From: Micromonospora_I sp040659735
Lineage (GTDB): Bacteria > Actinomycetota > Actinomycetes > Mycobacteriales > Micromonosporaceae
Direction: 5' to 3'
DNA length: 64,000 nucleotides
Assembly (NCBI RefSeq): GCF_040659735.1
Contig: NZ_JBFANZ010000012.1
Span: 1 to 64,000 of the forward strand
The notes under the pieces were generated by a model. It was given only the letters and a program-made list of their open reading frames with translations, was not told the origin of the DNA and made no database searches. A program made the position numbers and the translations under genes. Below, piece by piece: positions 46,621 through 54,500 of the stretch; within the stretch, counting starts at the first letter, position 1, and each line of letters starts with the position of its first letter.

Positions 46621-47101
46621 CGGGCGAAGATCGTTTCCCGGTATCGGGGACCGCCCCGGTATGACGCCGACCGCACCCTGACCCTGCCTCAGGGTGGCCC
46701 GTCGATCGCCCCTCGGCGAGAGCCCGCGCCCGAGCCCGAAAGATCATTCATTTAATGCGATCACGCATTTCCTGACGCACGAGGACATGGCATTCTTTTC
46801 GTCACGGCCTTTCCGGAAATCACCTCGCTACGAAGTCCCAGCATCCCTGGCCGGCGACAGCACGAGTGAGCCGATTAGGCCGCCATGACCATTTCGGCGA
46901 TCCGAACGAGTGAGGCTGGTGTGCCCGATGCCACGCCTGGCAATTACTGGTTTTCGGGGCAACGCCGCAGGGTACGGCAGGTGGGTCACATCAGAGCGGC
47001 TTTGCGGAAGCAGGCCCGAGAAAAGACCCAGCCGGCATTTCTATCACCCCGATCGGGTGAGCAGATTCGCGTGCCGGAAATGGGGAGTCGAAGGAGAAAA
47101 G
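46621..47101 (+). other. control region upstream of the gas-vesicle cluster
   Basis: About 480 bp of lower GC with no credible gene; two open frames (46694-46888 and one starting at 46885) lack coding bias. It contains the candidate stress-sigma promoter at 46950 and an inverted repeat TCACCC-CGATC-GGGTGA at 47044-47060 in the leader, possibly an operator or RNA hairpin. Confidence 0.55.
46950..46975 (+). promoter_or_regulatory. candidate SigB/SigF-group promoter of the gas-vesicle cluster
   Basis: GTTT (46950-46953), a 16-bp spacer, and GGGTAC (46970-46975) match the streptomycete stress-sigma consensus GTTT-N14-16-GGGTA(C/T). Transcription would start near 46982, leaving a ~120-nt leader. 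Confidence 0.5.
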
Positions 47102-47752
47102 ATGGTGAAGCGCGTAGCGCGGGTCGCTGCGGCGGTCGGAATCGGTTACCTCCTGGGACGCCGTCGGAAGCTGCAATTAGCGCTGACATTGGGGGCCGCC
47201 GCGGCGGCCGGGCGGCTCAGCGGCAACTCAGGGGATCTGCTGCGCGGCGCGGGGTCGCTGATCTCCTCGCCCGAGTTGGGAAAACTCGCCGGCCTGGGCC
47301 GCCCCCTCGTGGCGGCCGGCAAGGCGGCGGCGATGACCGCCGTGAGCAGCCGGATCGACGCGATCAGCGACCAACTGCAGGATCGGGCCGGGACCCTTCG
47401 CGCAGCCCGGACGACCCCACCCGAACCGCGGTCCCGCGCGACGGTGCGCCCCGGGTCCGACGCGGAGACCGACGAGGACGAGTTCGACGACGAGCCGTAC
47501 GACGACGAGGAGCAGGACGCGCCGCGCACACGGCGTCCGTCCGGTGAGCGGCGGGCCGAGGAGCCCGACGACGACGAGGACGAGTTCGACGACGACGACG
47601 ACCGGGACGAAGACGCCGACGAGGATGACGACGACGACCAGGACCCGGACGACGACGAGGACGAGGACGAGCCGGCCCCGCCGGCGTCGCGCACCTCGTC
47701 GCGTTCCCGGGAAGCGGCCAGGCCGCCGGTGGTCCGTCGGCGCGGGAAGTGA
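47102..47752 (+). CDS. gas-vesicle-cluster protein with membrane-like N-terminus and acidic tail
   Basis: A 216-aa protein heading the cluster. Residues 1-35 are basic and hydrophobic (VKRVARVAAAVGIGYLLGRR), followed by an Ala/Gly/Leu-rich segment to ~110 resembling GvpT/GvpP-type or YtxH-like proteins. Residues ~120-195 are almost entirely Asp/Glu (DEDEFDD blocks) before a basic end (VVRRRGK). AAGGAG precedes the ATG. The acidic stretch may keep vesicle shells apart or bind basic partners; this is inference. I cannot assign a firm gvp letter. Confidence 0.75.
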   Translation: MVKRVARVAAAVGIGYLLGRRRKLQLALTLGAAAAAGRLSGNSGDLLRGAGSLISSPELGKLAGLGRPLVAAGKAAAMTAVSSRIDAISDQLQDRAGTLRAARTTPPEPRSRATVRPGSDAETDEDEFDDEPYDDEEQDAPRTRRPSGERRAEEPDDDEDEFDDDDDRDEDADEDDDDDQDPDDDEDEDEPAPPASRTSSRSREAARPPVVRRRGK

Positions 47753-47757
47753 GCGGC

Positions 47758-48834
47758 ATGACGAGGCAATCCACGCAGCGCGGCGGCATCGGCGAGAAGC
47801 TCTCCGGCCGGCTCGTTGACGAGCTGCAGAACCTGGCGGGCGCGGCGGGCGAGCGACTGGTGTCCGCCGCGAGCGACCGGCTCGGCTCGGCGACGGAGCG
47901 GCTGACGGCGTACGCCGAGCAGGGCGGCGGACCGGGCCTGATCGCGGCCGCGACCGGCGCGCGGCGGCTCGCCGACGGGAAGTCGCCCGTCAGGGCCGCG
48001 GTCGGTGCCGGGCTCGCCGGTGGCAAGGCGAAGCTCAAGCAGGCGCTCGGTAAGGGCGGCCCGAAGAACAAAATCAAGGTGACCAACATCGTCGAGACCA
48101 TCGACGTCGGGGCGCCGGTACGGGTCGTCTACAACCAGTGGACGCAGTTCGGGGACTTCCCGCGGTTCATGAAGAAGGTCGAACACGCCGAGCGGGAATC
48201 CGACCGGAAGATCACCTGGAAGGCACAGATCTTCTGGTCGCACCGGAGTTGGGAGTCGACCGTCACCGAGCAGGTGCCGGACGAGCGCATCGTCTGGCGC
48301 TCCACGGGCGAGAAGGGCTCCGTCGACGGAGCCGTGAGCTTCCACGAACTCACCCCCGACCTGACCCGCATCGTTCTCGTGCTCGAGTACCACCCGCAGG
48401 GGCTGTTCGAGAAGACCGGCAACATCTGGCGCGCTCAGGGCCGTCGGGTGCGGCTGGAACTGAAGCACTTCGTCCGGCACGTCATGACCCACACCGTGCT
48501 CCACCCCGACCAGGTGGAGGGCTGGCGCGGCGAGATTCGCGCCGGCCGGGTCGTCCGCGACCACGACTCCGCGGTCGCGGCCGAGAAACGGGAGCAGACC
48601 GGAAGCGCCGCCGACGAACGCGGACAGCGGAACGGAAGCGCGGGCGAGGAGCCGGCGAGCGGCGGTCCGGCGCGGAAGCGCCGGGACGTACCGGACGGCG
48701 ACCCGGACCGGCGCGGCGCCCCGGCGGCCCGGCGGCCGCACCGTGATGACCAGGAGCCGCCCCACCGTGACGGGGAGCGGCCACGCCGCTCCGCGACGCG
48801 GCGGATGCGGTCGAGCGAGAGGAGCGGACAGTGA
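47758..48834 (+). CDS. SRPBCC (START-like) domain protein of the gas-vesicle cluster
   Basis: A 358-aa protein in three parts: an Ala/Gly-rich helical region (residues 1-100), a polyketide-cyclase/SRPBCC domain (~105-245: IVETIDVGAPVRVVYNQWTQ, FPRFMKKVEHAERESD, ISWRS-like IVWRSTGEKG) and a charged disordered tail (~260-358). Similar proteins occur in actinobacterial gas-vesicle clusters (gvpY/gvpZ region of Streptomyces). The ATG at 47758 is preferred; GTG at 47749 overlaps the previous stop. Its stop overlaps the gvpA GTG. Confidence 0.8.
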   Translation: MTRQSTQRGGIGEKLSGRLVDELQNLAGAAGERLVSAASDRLGSATERLTAYAEQGGGPGLIAAATGARRLADGKSPVRAAVGAGLAGGKAKLKQALGKGGPKNKIKVTNIVETIDVGAPVRVVYNQWTQFGDFPRFMKKVEHAERESDRKITWKAQIFWSHRSWESTVTEQVPDERIVWRSTGEKGSVDGAVSFHELTPDLTRIVLVLEYHPQGLFEKTGNIWRAQGRRVRLELKHFVRHVMTHTVLHPDQVEGWRGEIRAGRVVRDHDSAVAAEKREQTGSAADERGQRNGSAGEEPASGGPARKRRDVPDGDPDRRGAPAARRPHRDDQEPPHRDGERPRRSATRRMRSSERSGQ

Positions 48835-49208
48835 CCAGTGCGATCCAGCCTTCGGGCGGCGGAGGGGTCTCCAGGGGCGGCGGCTCATCGTCGGACCTGG
48901 CCGAGGTCGTCGGAACCATCCTGGACAAGGGCATCGTGATCGACGCCCACGTCTCCGTCGGCATCGTCGGGATCAAGCTGCTGACGATCGACGCCCGCGT
49001 CGTCGTGGCCAGCGTCGACACCTATCTGCGGTTCGCGGAGGCGACCAACCGGCTGGACCTGACCAGCTCGCAGGGGAAGGGACTGCCGGAAATCGTGCAG
49101 GGCCCGAAGGGCGCCCTCATGGAGAAGGCCGGGGATGTACTCGGCGAACTGGTGGGCGGCGAAAGTCGCGAACGGGCGCCGCGCCGGCGGCGGCGGGAGG
49201 AGGACTGA
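48831..49208 (+). CDS. gvpA: gas vesicle structural protein GvpA
   Basis: A 125-aa shell protein. The GvpA core is at residues ~22-75: LAEVVGTILDKGIVIDAHVS, IGIKLLTIDARVVVASVDTY-type beta-turn-beta between two helices. The N-terminal Gly/Ser tail and C-terminal ~45 residues (basic end RAPRRRRREED) are longer than in cyanobacterial GvpA, as in other actinobacteria. GTG at 48831 overlaps the preceding stop; GAGGAG upstream. Confidence 0.92.
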   Translation: MTSAIQPSGGGGVSRGGGSSSDLAEVVGTILDKGIVIDAHVSVGIVGIKLLTIDARVVVASVDTYLRFAEATNRLDLTSSQGKGLPEIVQGPKGALMEKAGDVLGELVGGESRERAPRRRRREED

Positions 49209-49209
49209 G

Positions 49210-49974
49210 ATGGCGGAGGCGACGGGTGTCGGCTACTTCATCTACGGGGTGGTGCCGAGCGATGTGGAGCCGACCGAGGACGCGCGCGGCCTGGGCGACC
49301 CGGCAGCGCCGGTTACGGTCGTCACCCACGGCGAGGTCGCGGCGCTGGTGAGCGAGATCGGGCTCGACCGGCCGCTCGGCCGCCCGGACGACCTGGTGGC
49401 GTACAAGCAACTCCTGGACGGTACGGCCGTCGAGGCGCCGGTGCTGCCGATCCGGTTCGGGACGGTGCTGGAGAGCCGCGACGCGGTCACTGAGCTGCTC
49501 AGCGCCGCGCACGACGACTATCTGGCCGCCCTCAACGAGCTGGACGGGCGCGTCGAGTACGTCGTGCGCGGACGCTACGTCGAACAGGCGGTCCTGACCG
49601 AGGTGCTGGCGGAGAACCCGGAGGCCGAGGAACTGCGGCAGCAGCTCCGCGGCGCCCCGGAGAACAGCTCGATGGACCTGCGGATGCGGCTCGGCGAACT
49701 GATCAACGAGGGCGTCGAAGCCCGGCGCGCGGCCGACACCGATCGACTCGTCGACGCGCTCACCGCCGTGTCGGTGGCGAGCGTGCTGCGCCCGCCGACC
49801 CACGAGCAGGACGCGGCGCACGCGGCCTTCCTGGTGGAGACCGAGCGGCGGGCCGAGTTCGAGGAAGCCGTGGAGCGTCTCGCCGACGATGAGTGGTCGG
49901 GGCGGGTGAACGTCAAGATGCTCGGCCCGCTCGCGCCGTACGACTTCGCGGCCCGACCGCAGCCGCAGGGGTGA
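49210..49974 (+). CDS. gvpF: gas vesicle protein GvpF/GvpL family, first copy
   Basis: A 254-aa GvpF/L protein with the N-terminal ferredoxin-like domain (VGYFIYGVVPSDV, VVTHGEVAALVSE), the VLPIRFGTVLES motif, and the C-terminal domain (SLNVKMLGPLAPYDF-like VNVKMLGPLAPYDF). Members bind GvpA and nucleate or cap the growing shell. ATG at 49210, 1 bp after gvpA, with GGAGGAG upstream; an in-frame start inside gvpA is rejected. Confidence 0.93.
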   Translation: MAEATGVGYFIYGVVPSDVEPTEDARGLGDPAAPVTVVTHGEVAALVSEIGLDRPLGRPDDLVAYKQLLDGTAVEAPVLPIRFGTVLESRDAVTELLSAAHDDYLAALNELDGRVEYVVRGRYVEQAVLTEVLAENPEAEELRQQLRGAPENSSMDLRMRLGELINEGVEARRAADTDRLVDALTAVSVASVLRPPTHEQDAAHAAFLVETERRAEFEEAVERLADDEWSGRVNVKMLGPLAPYDFAARPQPQG

Positions 49975-49981
49975 AGGACAC

Positions 49982-50197
49982 GTGCTGGTGACGCTGCTGA
50001 CCCTGCCGTTCGCACCGGTTCGCGGGCTGACCTCGCTGGTGAAGCTGATCCGCGATCAGGCGGAGCAACAGCTCTACGACCCGGCGACGCTGCAGCGCCA
50101 GCTCGAGGAGCTGGACGCCGCGGCGGCCGCCGGCGAGATCTCGCAGGCCGAGCTGGTCGAGGCCCAACAGCAGATCCTCGACCGACTGATGGCCTGA
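49982..50197 (+). CDS. gvpG: gas vesicle protein GvpG
   Basis: A 71-aa all-helical protein: hydrophobic start (LVTLLTLPFAPVRGLTSLVK) then charged helices (LQRQLEELDAAAAAGEISQA, ELVEAQQQILDRL) typical of GvpG. It is a minor assembly factor interacting with GvpF. GTG at 49982. Confidence 0.92.
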   Translation: MLVTLLTLPFAPVRGLTSLVKLIRDQAEQQLYDPATLQRQLEELDAAAAAGEISQAELVEAQQQILDRLMA

Positions 50198-50232
50198 GCG
50201 CGCGGCCACGACCAGAGAGCGGAGGTGATCGC

Positions 50233-50637
50233 GTGCCCGCGAGAAGGCGCGACCGCGAGGAACGCGGCCCGCAACGCCGGAGCGGCGCCGAGCCGAACGA
50301 GGAGAACGAGGAACACAAGGACGACGACACGTACGACGACGAGCCGCCCCCGCGGCGGCGGGGCCGGCAGCCGCTGCCGGCCAGCCTGGCGGCACAGGCG
50401 GGACTGCGGCACATCGCCGAGCTCTCCGGCCGGACGCCGATCGGGGTGACATCGCTGGAACGCGCCGAGGACGGCTGGCTGATCGGGGTCGAGGTGGTCG
50501 AGGACCGGCGGATCCCGTCGTCGACCGACATTCTCGGCGTCTATCAGGTCGAGGTCGACGTGGACGGCGCTCTGGTGGCGTACCGCCGCACCGGGCGCTA
50601 TCCACGCGGCAAGACCGACAGGGGTGAGATGAGGTGA
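50233..50637 (+). CDS. gvpO: gas vesicle protein GvpO
   Basis: A 134-aa protein with a long charged disordered N-terminus (Arg/Glu/Asp-rich to ~55) and the GvpO domain (LRHIAELSGRTPIGVTSLER, GWLIGVEVVEDRRIPSSTDI, LGVYQVEVDVDGALVAYRRT). GTG at 50233 with GGAGGTGA upstream. The stop overlaps the gvpJ start. Confidence 0.92.
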   Translation: MPARRRDREERGPQRRSGAEPNEENEEHKDDDTYDDEPPPRRRGRQPLPASLAAQAGLRHIAELSGRTPIGVTSLERAEDGWLIGVEVVEDRRIPSSTDILGVYQVEVDVDGALVAYRRTGRYPRGKTDRGEMR

Positions 50638-50981
50638 CGAACGCGCCGGCGCGACGCCCGACCGGGGGGCAGGCCTCCGGATACGGCATGCCCGCCAATG
50701 ATTCGACCAACCTCGGCGACATCCTCGAGCGGGTTCTCGACCGGGGCGTCGTGATCGCCGGGGACATCCGGGTCAGCCTGCTCGACATCGAGCTCCTCAC
50801 GATCAAGCTGCGGCTGGTGGTGGCCTCCGTCGACACCGCCCGCGAGATGGGCATCGACTGGTGGGAGTACGACCCGTTCCTCACGGCGCGGCCGCGCGCC
50901 GCCCTGCCGCGGGAGAGCCGGGAGAACGACGGGAACGGCACGGAGCGCGAAGCCGTGCAGAATCGGGAGGAGCAGCGATGA
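50634..50981 (+). CDS. gvpJ: gas vesicle protein GvpJ (GvpA paralogue)
   Basis: A 115-aa minor shell protein. GvpA-like core at residues ~24-75: NLGDILERVLDRGVVIAGDI, VSLLDIELLTIKLRLVVASV, then DTAREMGIDWWEYDPF. GvpJ-type proteins are thought to form the conical tips or initiate assembly. GTG and stop both overlap neighbours. Confidence 0.88.
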   Translation: MTNAPARRPTGGQASGYGMPANDSTNLGDILERVLDRGVVIAGDIRVSLLDIELLTIKLRLVVASVDTAREMGIDWWEYDPFLTARPRAALPRESRENDGNGTEREAVQNREEQR

Positions 50982-51796
50982 CGGGGAACCACGGTGTCTG
51001 GCTGCACCTGGTCGCCCGCGACCTCGACCCACGTCAGATCGTCGGGCTCACCGGGGTGGGCGGGGCGCCGCTGCGCGCCGTGGAGGCCGGCGGGCTGATC
51101 GGCGTGGTCGGCACGGTCGACCTCGACGAGTTCGGCGAGGAGCCGCTGCGGCGCAATCTGGAGAACCTGCCGTGGCTGGAGACGGTGGCGCGGGCGCACC
51201 ACGACGTCGCACAGGCCGTCGGCCGGTTCGGTCCGGTCGCGCCGACCCGGCTGGCGACGGTCTACCACGACGACACCCGCGTCGCCTCCGTGCTGGCACA
51301 GCGCCGTACGGCGTTCACGGCCGCGCTGGACCGCGTCGCCGGGCGGACCGAGTGGGGCGTCAAGGCGTATGCCGCGGCGGGGACGGGCGCCGCCGCGGCG
51401 CGGCCCGTCCCCGCCGGTGGCGGCGCGAGTCCCGGGATGGCCTACCTGCAGCGGCGGCGGGCGCAGTTGTCGGCGAGCGAGGCGGCACAGCGGGCGGCCG
51501 TCAACGGCGCGGACGAGGTGCACACCGCGCTCGAACGGCACGCCGAGGCGGGCCGGCGGCACAAACCGCAGGACGAGCGGCTCACCGGAGCGGCCGGGTG
51601 GAACGTGCTCAACGGCGCCTACCTGGTGGATGCCGCGCGGGCCGAGGAGTTCGCGACGCTGGTGCGGCAGCTCGGCGACGCGCATCCGGGCCTGCGGCTG
51701 GAGTTGACCGGCCCGTGGCCGCCGTACTCCTTCGCGGTGGTCGAGGACGAGGTCGCCGGTGGCGATGCCGCCGGCGCCGGGAAGGCATGGCCGTGA
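50978..51796 (+). CDS. gvpL: gas vesicle protein GvpF/GvpL family, second copy
   Basis: A 272-aa paralogue of the protein at 49210. It keeps GVWLHLVARDL, VGTVDLDEFGEE, HHDVAQAVGRFGPVAPTRLA and the C-terminal RLELTGPWPPYSFAVVEDE. A basic helical insertion (YLQRRRAQLSASEAAQR) lies in the middle. ATG at 50978 overlaps the gvpJ stop. Confidence 0.92.
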   Translation: MTGNHGVWLHLVARDLDPRQIVGLTGVGGAPLRAVEAGGLIGVVGTVDLDEFGEEPLRRNLENLPWLETVARAHHDVAQAVGRFGPVAPTRLATVYHDDTRVASVLAQRRTAFTAALDRVAGRTEWGVKAYAAAGTGAAAARPVPAGGGASPGMAYLQRRRAQLSASEAAQRAAVNGADEVHTALERHAEAGRRHKPQDERLTGAAGWNVLNGAYLVDAARAEEFATLVRQLGDAHPGLRLELTGPWPPYSFAVVEDEVAGGDAAGAGKAWP

Positions 51797-52002
51797 CCGA
51801 GATTTCGACTCCGGGCACCTACCAGCCGATCGCGCTGGTGGATCTGCTCGACCGGGTTCTGGCGACCGGCGTGGTGATCTCCGGTGAGCTGCTGCTGTCG
51901 ATCGCCGACGTCGACCTGGTCTACATCTCGCTGCGCGCCCTGATCTCGTCCGTCCGGGCCGACATGGCGCATCCGCCCAGCCAGGAGGAGGCGCCGTGGT
52001 AG
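51787..52002 (+). CDS. gvpS: gas vesicle protein GvpS (small GvpA paralogue)
   Basis: A 71-aa GvpA-family protein (IALVDLLDRVLATGVVISGE, LLLSIADVDLVYISLRALIS). ATG at 51787 overlaps the end of gvpL by 10 bp in another frame. Confidence 0.88.
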   Translation: MAVTEISTPGTYQPIALVDLLDRVLATGVVISGELLLSIADVDLVYISLRALISSVRADMAHPPSQEEAPW

Positions 52003-52304
52003 GCCCGCAGGAGCTCCCGGTGCGGCGTCTGGGGCCGCGCGTCGAGGTCGACCGGGACGGGGTCGAGCGCGGGCTGGCCAGCCTCGTGCTCACGATCATC
52101 GAACTGCTGCGGCAGTTGATGGAGCGGCAGGCGCTGCGTCGGGTCGATCAGGGCGACCTCACCGACGAGCAGGTCGAGCGGGTCGGCGCGACGCTGATGG
52201 CGCTGGAGGAGCAGATGGTGGAGCTCCGCGAGCATTTCGGGCTCTCCGCCGAGGACCTCAACCTCGATCTCGGCCCGCTCGGCCCGCTGTTGCCGCGCCA
52301 CTGA
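51996..52304 (+). CDS. gvpK: gas vesicle protein GvpK
   Basis: A 102-aa helical protein closing the cluster, with the GvpK features VEVDRDGVERGLASLVLTII, ELLRQLMERQALRRV and LTDEQVERVGATLMALEEQM. GTG at 51996 overlaps the gvpS stop; AGGAGGAG upstream. Confidence 0.93.
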   Translation: MVGPQELPVRRLGPRVEVDRDGVERGLASLVLTIIELLRQLMERQALRRVDQGDLTDEQVERVGATLMALEEQMVELREHFGLSAEDLNLDLGPLGPLLPRH

Positions 52305-52373
52305 CCGCGGCCGGTCACGTGTGCGCGGCGCGCGGGCGGGTACCCGACCGCGACCCCACGCGGGAGGTGAGCC

Positions 52374-53204
52374 GTGAGCGATACCCCGACGCCGACGGGC
52401 ACGGTGACGTTCGTCGGGACGGCGACGACCGTGCTGCGGATCGGCCCCTTCACCCTGTTGACCGATCCCAACTTCCTGCACTCCGGTCAACGCGCCTATC
52501 TCGGTTACGGGCTGTGGAGCCGGCGGCGCACGGAACCCGCGATGACCATCACCCAACTGCCCCCGCTCGACGGGGTCGTCCTGTCACACCTGCACGGCGA
52601 CCACTTCGACCGGGTAGCGCGCGAGGGTCTGGTCCGCTCGCTGCCGATCCTCACCACCCCGCACGCGGAGCGGCGGCTGCGTCGGTGGGGGTTCCGCGCC
52701 GCCGTCGACCTGCCGACGTGGCACAGTCACGAGATGACGCGCGAGGGGTACACCCTGCGGGTCACGGCGCTCCCCGGACGGCACGGACCCGGACTCATCG
52801 ACTACCTGCTCCCCGACGTGATGGGCAGCATGATCGACTTCGAGGAGAACGGCTCGCGACGACTCCGGTTGTATGTCACCGGAGACACCCTGAACCGGCC
52901 GGTGCTCGCCGAGATCCCGCAGCGTTTCCCGGAGATCGACGCGATGCTGATCCACCTCGGCGGGACCCGGATCATGGGAGTTCTCCTCACCATGGACGGC
53001 CGGCAGGGCGCCGACCTCGTCGACCTGATCCGGCCCCGACTCACGCTCCCGATCCATTACGACGACTACCGGGTGTTCCGGTCGCCCCTGGGGCAGTTCC
53101 TCGACGCGACCCGGCAACGGGGCCTGCTCCCGGGGATCCGGCCGATCATGCGTGGCGAGACGGTCACCCTGCCCGAGCACGCGACCGCCGCCCCGCGGGG
53201 CTGA
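52374..53204 (+). CDS. MBL-fold metallohydrolase (UlaG/YtnP-like)
   Basis: A 276-aa protein with metal motif LSHLHGDHFD, TLLTDPNF at the N-terminus, YVTGDTLNRPV and LPIHYDDYRVF. This is the L-ascorbate-6-phosphate-lactonase/UlaG-type branch; substrate unknown. GTG at 52374 with GGGAGGTGAG upstream. It follows gvpK by 69 bp and may be transcribed from the same promoter, but has no known gas-vesicle role. Confidence 0.87.
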   Translation: MSDTPTPTGTVTFVGTATTVLRIGPFTLLTDPNFLHSGQRAYLGYGLWSRRRTEPAMTITQLPPLDGVVLSHLHGDHFDRVAREGLVRSLPILTTPHAERRLRRWGFRAAVDLPTWHSHEMTREGYTLRVTALPGRHGPGLIDYLLPDVMGSMIDFEENGSRRLRLYVTGDTLNRPVLAEIPQRFPEIDAMLIHLGGTRIMGVLLTMDGRQGADLVDLIRPRLTLPIHYDDYRVFRSPLGQFLDATRQRGLLPGIRPIMRGETVTLPEHATAAPRG

Positions 53205-53211
53205 ACCGTCA

Positions 53212-53234
53212 GCGCGGGGCTAAGCGGCCCGCGC
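53212..53234 (+). terminator. hairpin after the UlaG-like gene
   Basis: GCGCGGG and CCCGCGC around a 9-nt loop, 8 bp after the stop. Confidence 0.55.
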
Positions 53235-53414
53235 GGTCAGCATCGCGTTCAGTTCGCGGCGGGACATGCCGAGGGCGTGCCGTCCGTGCTCTCCCGGCCG
53301 ATCCGGATCTTCTGCCGTAGCCTGACGTCGGACTGAGGCGGACAGCGAGCTTCCACCGCGTCAACCGCGAGAGGTCCTGTCCGCACTCAGCGACAGCGAG
53401 GATGAGGGGGAAGT

Positions 53415-54500
53415 GTGAGCCAGCAAGTCCGCGGAGTCATCTCGAGGGCCAAGGGCGCGCCCGTGGAGGTCACCACCATCGTTGTGCCGGACCCCGGTCC
53501 GGGCGAGGCTGTGGTGCGGGTGCAGGCGTGCGGTGTGTGCCACACCGACCTGCACTACCGGGAGGGCGGCATCAGCGATGAGTACCCGTTCCTGCTCGGA
53601 CATGAGGCCGCCGGCATCGTCGAGCAGGTCGGCGCGGGCGTCACCGACGTCGCGCCCGGTGATTTCGTCGTGCTCAACTGGCGGGCCGTCTGCGGCCAGT
53701 GCCGCGCCTGCCGCCGCGGCCGCCCCTGGTACTGCTTCAACACCCACAACGCGGCGCAGAAGATGACGCTGACCGACGGGACCGTTCTGTCGCCCGCGCT
53801 CGGCGTCGGCGCGTTCGCGGAGAAGACGCTGGTGCACGCCGGGCAGTGCACGAAGGTCGACCCGGCGGCGCGGCCGGCCGCGGTGGGGCTGCTGGGCTGC
53901 GGGGTGATGGCCGGCCTCGGCGCGGCAATGAACACCGGGCAGGTGACCCGCGGCGACTCGGTCGCGGTGATCGGCTGCGGCGGAGTCGGTGACGGTGCGG
54001 TGGCCGGCGCGGCGCTCGCCGGGGCGACGACGATCATCGCGGTCGACACGGATCCCCGGAAGCTGGAGTGGGCGAAGGGCTTCGGCGCCACCCACACCGT
54101 CAACGCACGGGAGACCGACGCCGTCGAGGCGATCCGGGAGCTGACCGGCGGGTTCGGCGCCGACGTGGTGATCGACGCGGTCGGGCGGCCGGAGACCTGG
54201 AAGCAGGCGTTCTACGCCCGCGATCTGGCCGGCACCGTGGTGCTGGTCGGGGTGCCGACGCCGGACATGGAGATCAAAATGCCGCTGCTCGACGTGTTCG
54301 GCCGGGGCGGCGCGCTGAAGTCCAGCTGGTACGGCGACTGCCTGCCGAGCCGCGACTTCCCGATGCTGACCGAGCTCTACCTGCAGGGCCGGCTGGACCT
54401 GGACGCCTTCATCACCGAGGAAATCGCGTTGGATCAGGTCGAGGAGGCGTTCGGCAAGATGCACCATGGAGACGTGCTGCGCTCGGTGGTGATCTTCTGA
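53415..54500 (+). CDS. S-(hydroxymethyl)mycothiol dehydrogenase (class III-type zinc alcohol dehydrogenase)
   Basis: A 361-aa NAD-dependent enzyme that oxidises the formaldehyde-mycothiol adduct and, in relatives, reduces S-nitrosomycothiol. Catalytic zinc region ACGVCHTDLHYREG and GHEAAGIVE; structural zinc cysteines CGQCRACRRGRPWYC; Rossmann GCGGVGDGAVAGA. The LNWRAVCGQCRAC stretch is typical of the mycothiol form. GTG at 53415 after GAGGGGG-like site. The MBL gene overlaps its stop, as in mycobacterial mscR loci. Confidence 0.9.
   Translation: MSQQVRGVISRAKGAPVEVTTIVVPDPGPGEAVVRVQACGVCHTDLHYREGGISDEYPFLLGHEAAGIVEQVGAGVTDVAPGDFVVLNWRAVCGQCRACRRGRPWYCFNTHNAAQKMTLTDGTVLSPALGVGAFAEKTLVHAGQCTKVDPAARPAAVGLLGCGVMAGLGAAMNTGQVTRGDSVAVIGCGGVGDGAVAGAALAGATTIIAVDTDPRKLEWAKGFGATHTVNARETDAVEAIRELTGGFGADVVIDAVGRPETWKQAFYARDLAGTVVLVGVPTPDMEIKMPLLDVFGRGGALKSSWYGDCLPSRDFPMLTELYLQGRLDLDAFITEEIALDQVEEAFGKMHHGDVLRSVVIF

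Noticed and set aside
46694..46888. 64-codon frame before the gas-vesicle cluster
   Set aside because: Codon use is not coding-like, it has no ribosome site, and it lies in a low-GC control region.
46885..47547. 220-codon + frame overlapping the first gas-vesicle gene
   Set aside because: Its second half is the shifted frame of the acidic-tail protein; AAGGAG and codon bias support the ATG at 47102 in the other frame.
47459..47690. GAC/GAG-rich repeat tract that looks like a microsatellite or CRISPR-like repeat
   Set aside because: It is in-frame coding for an Asp/Glu tail, with no spacer-repeat periodicity.
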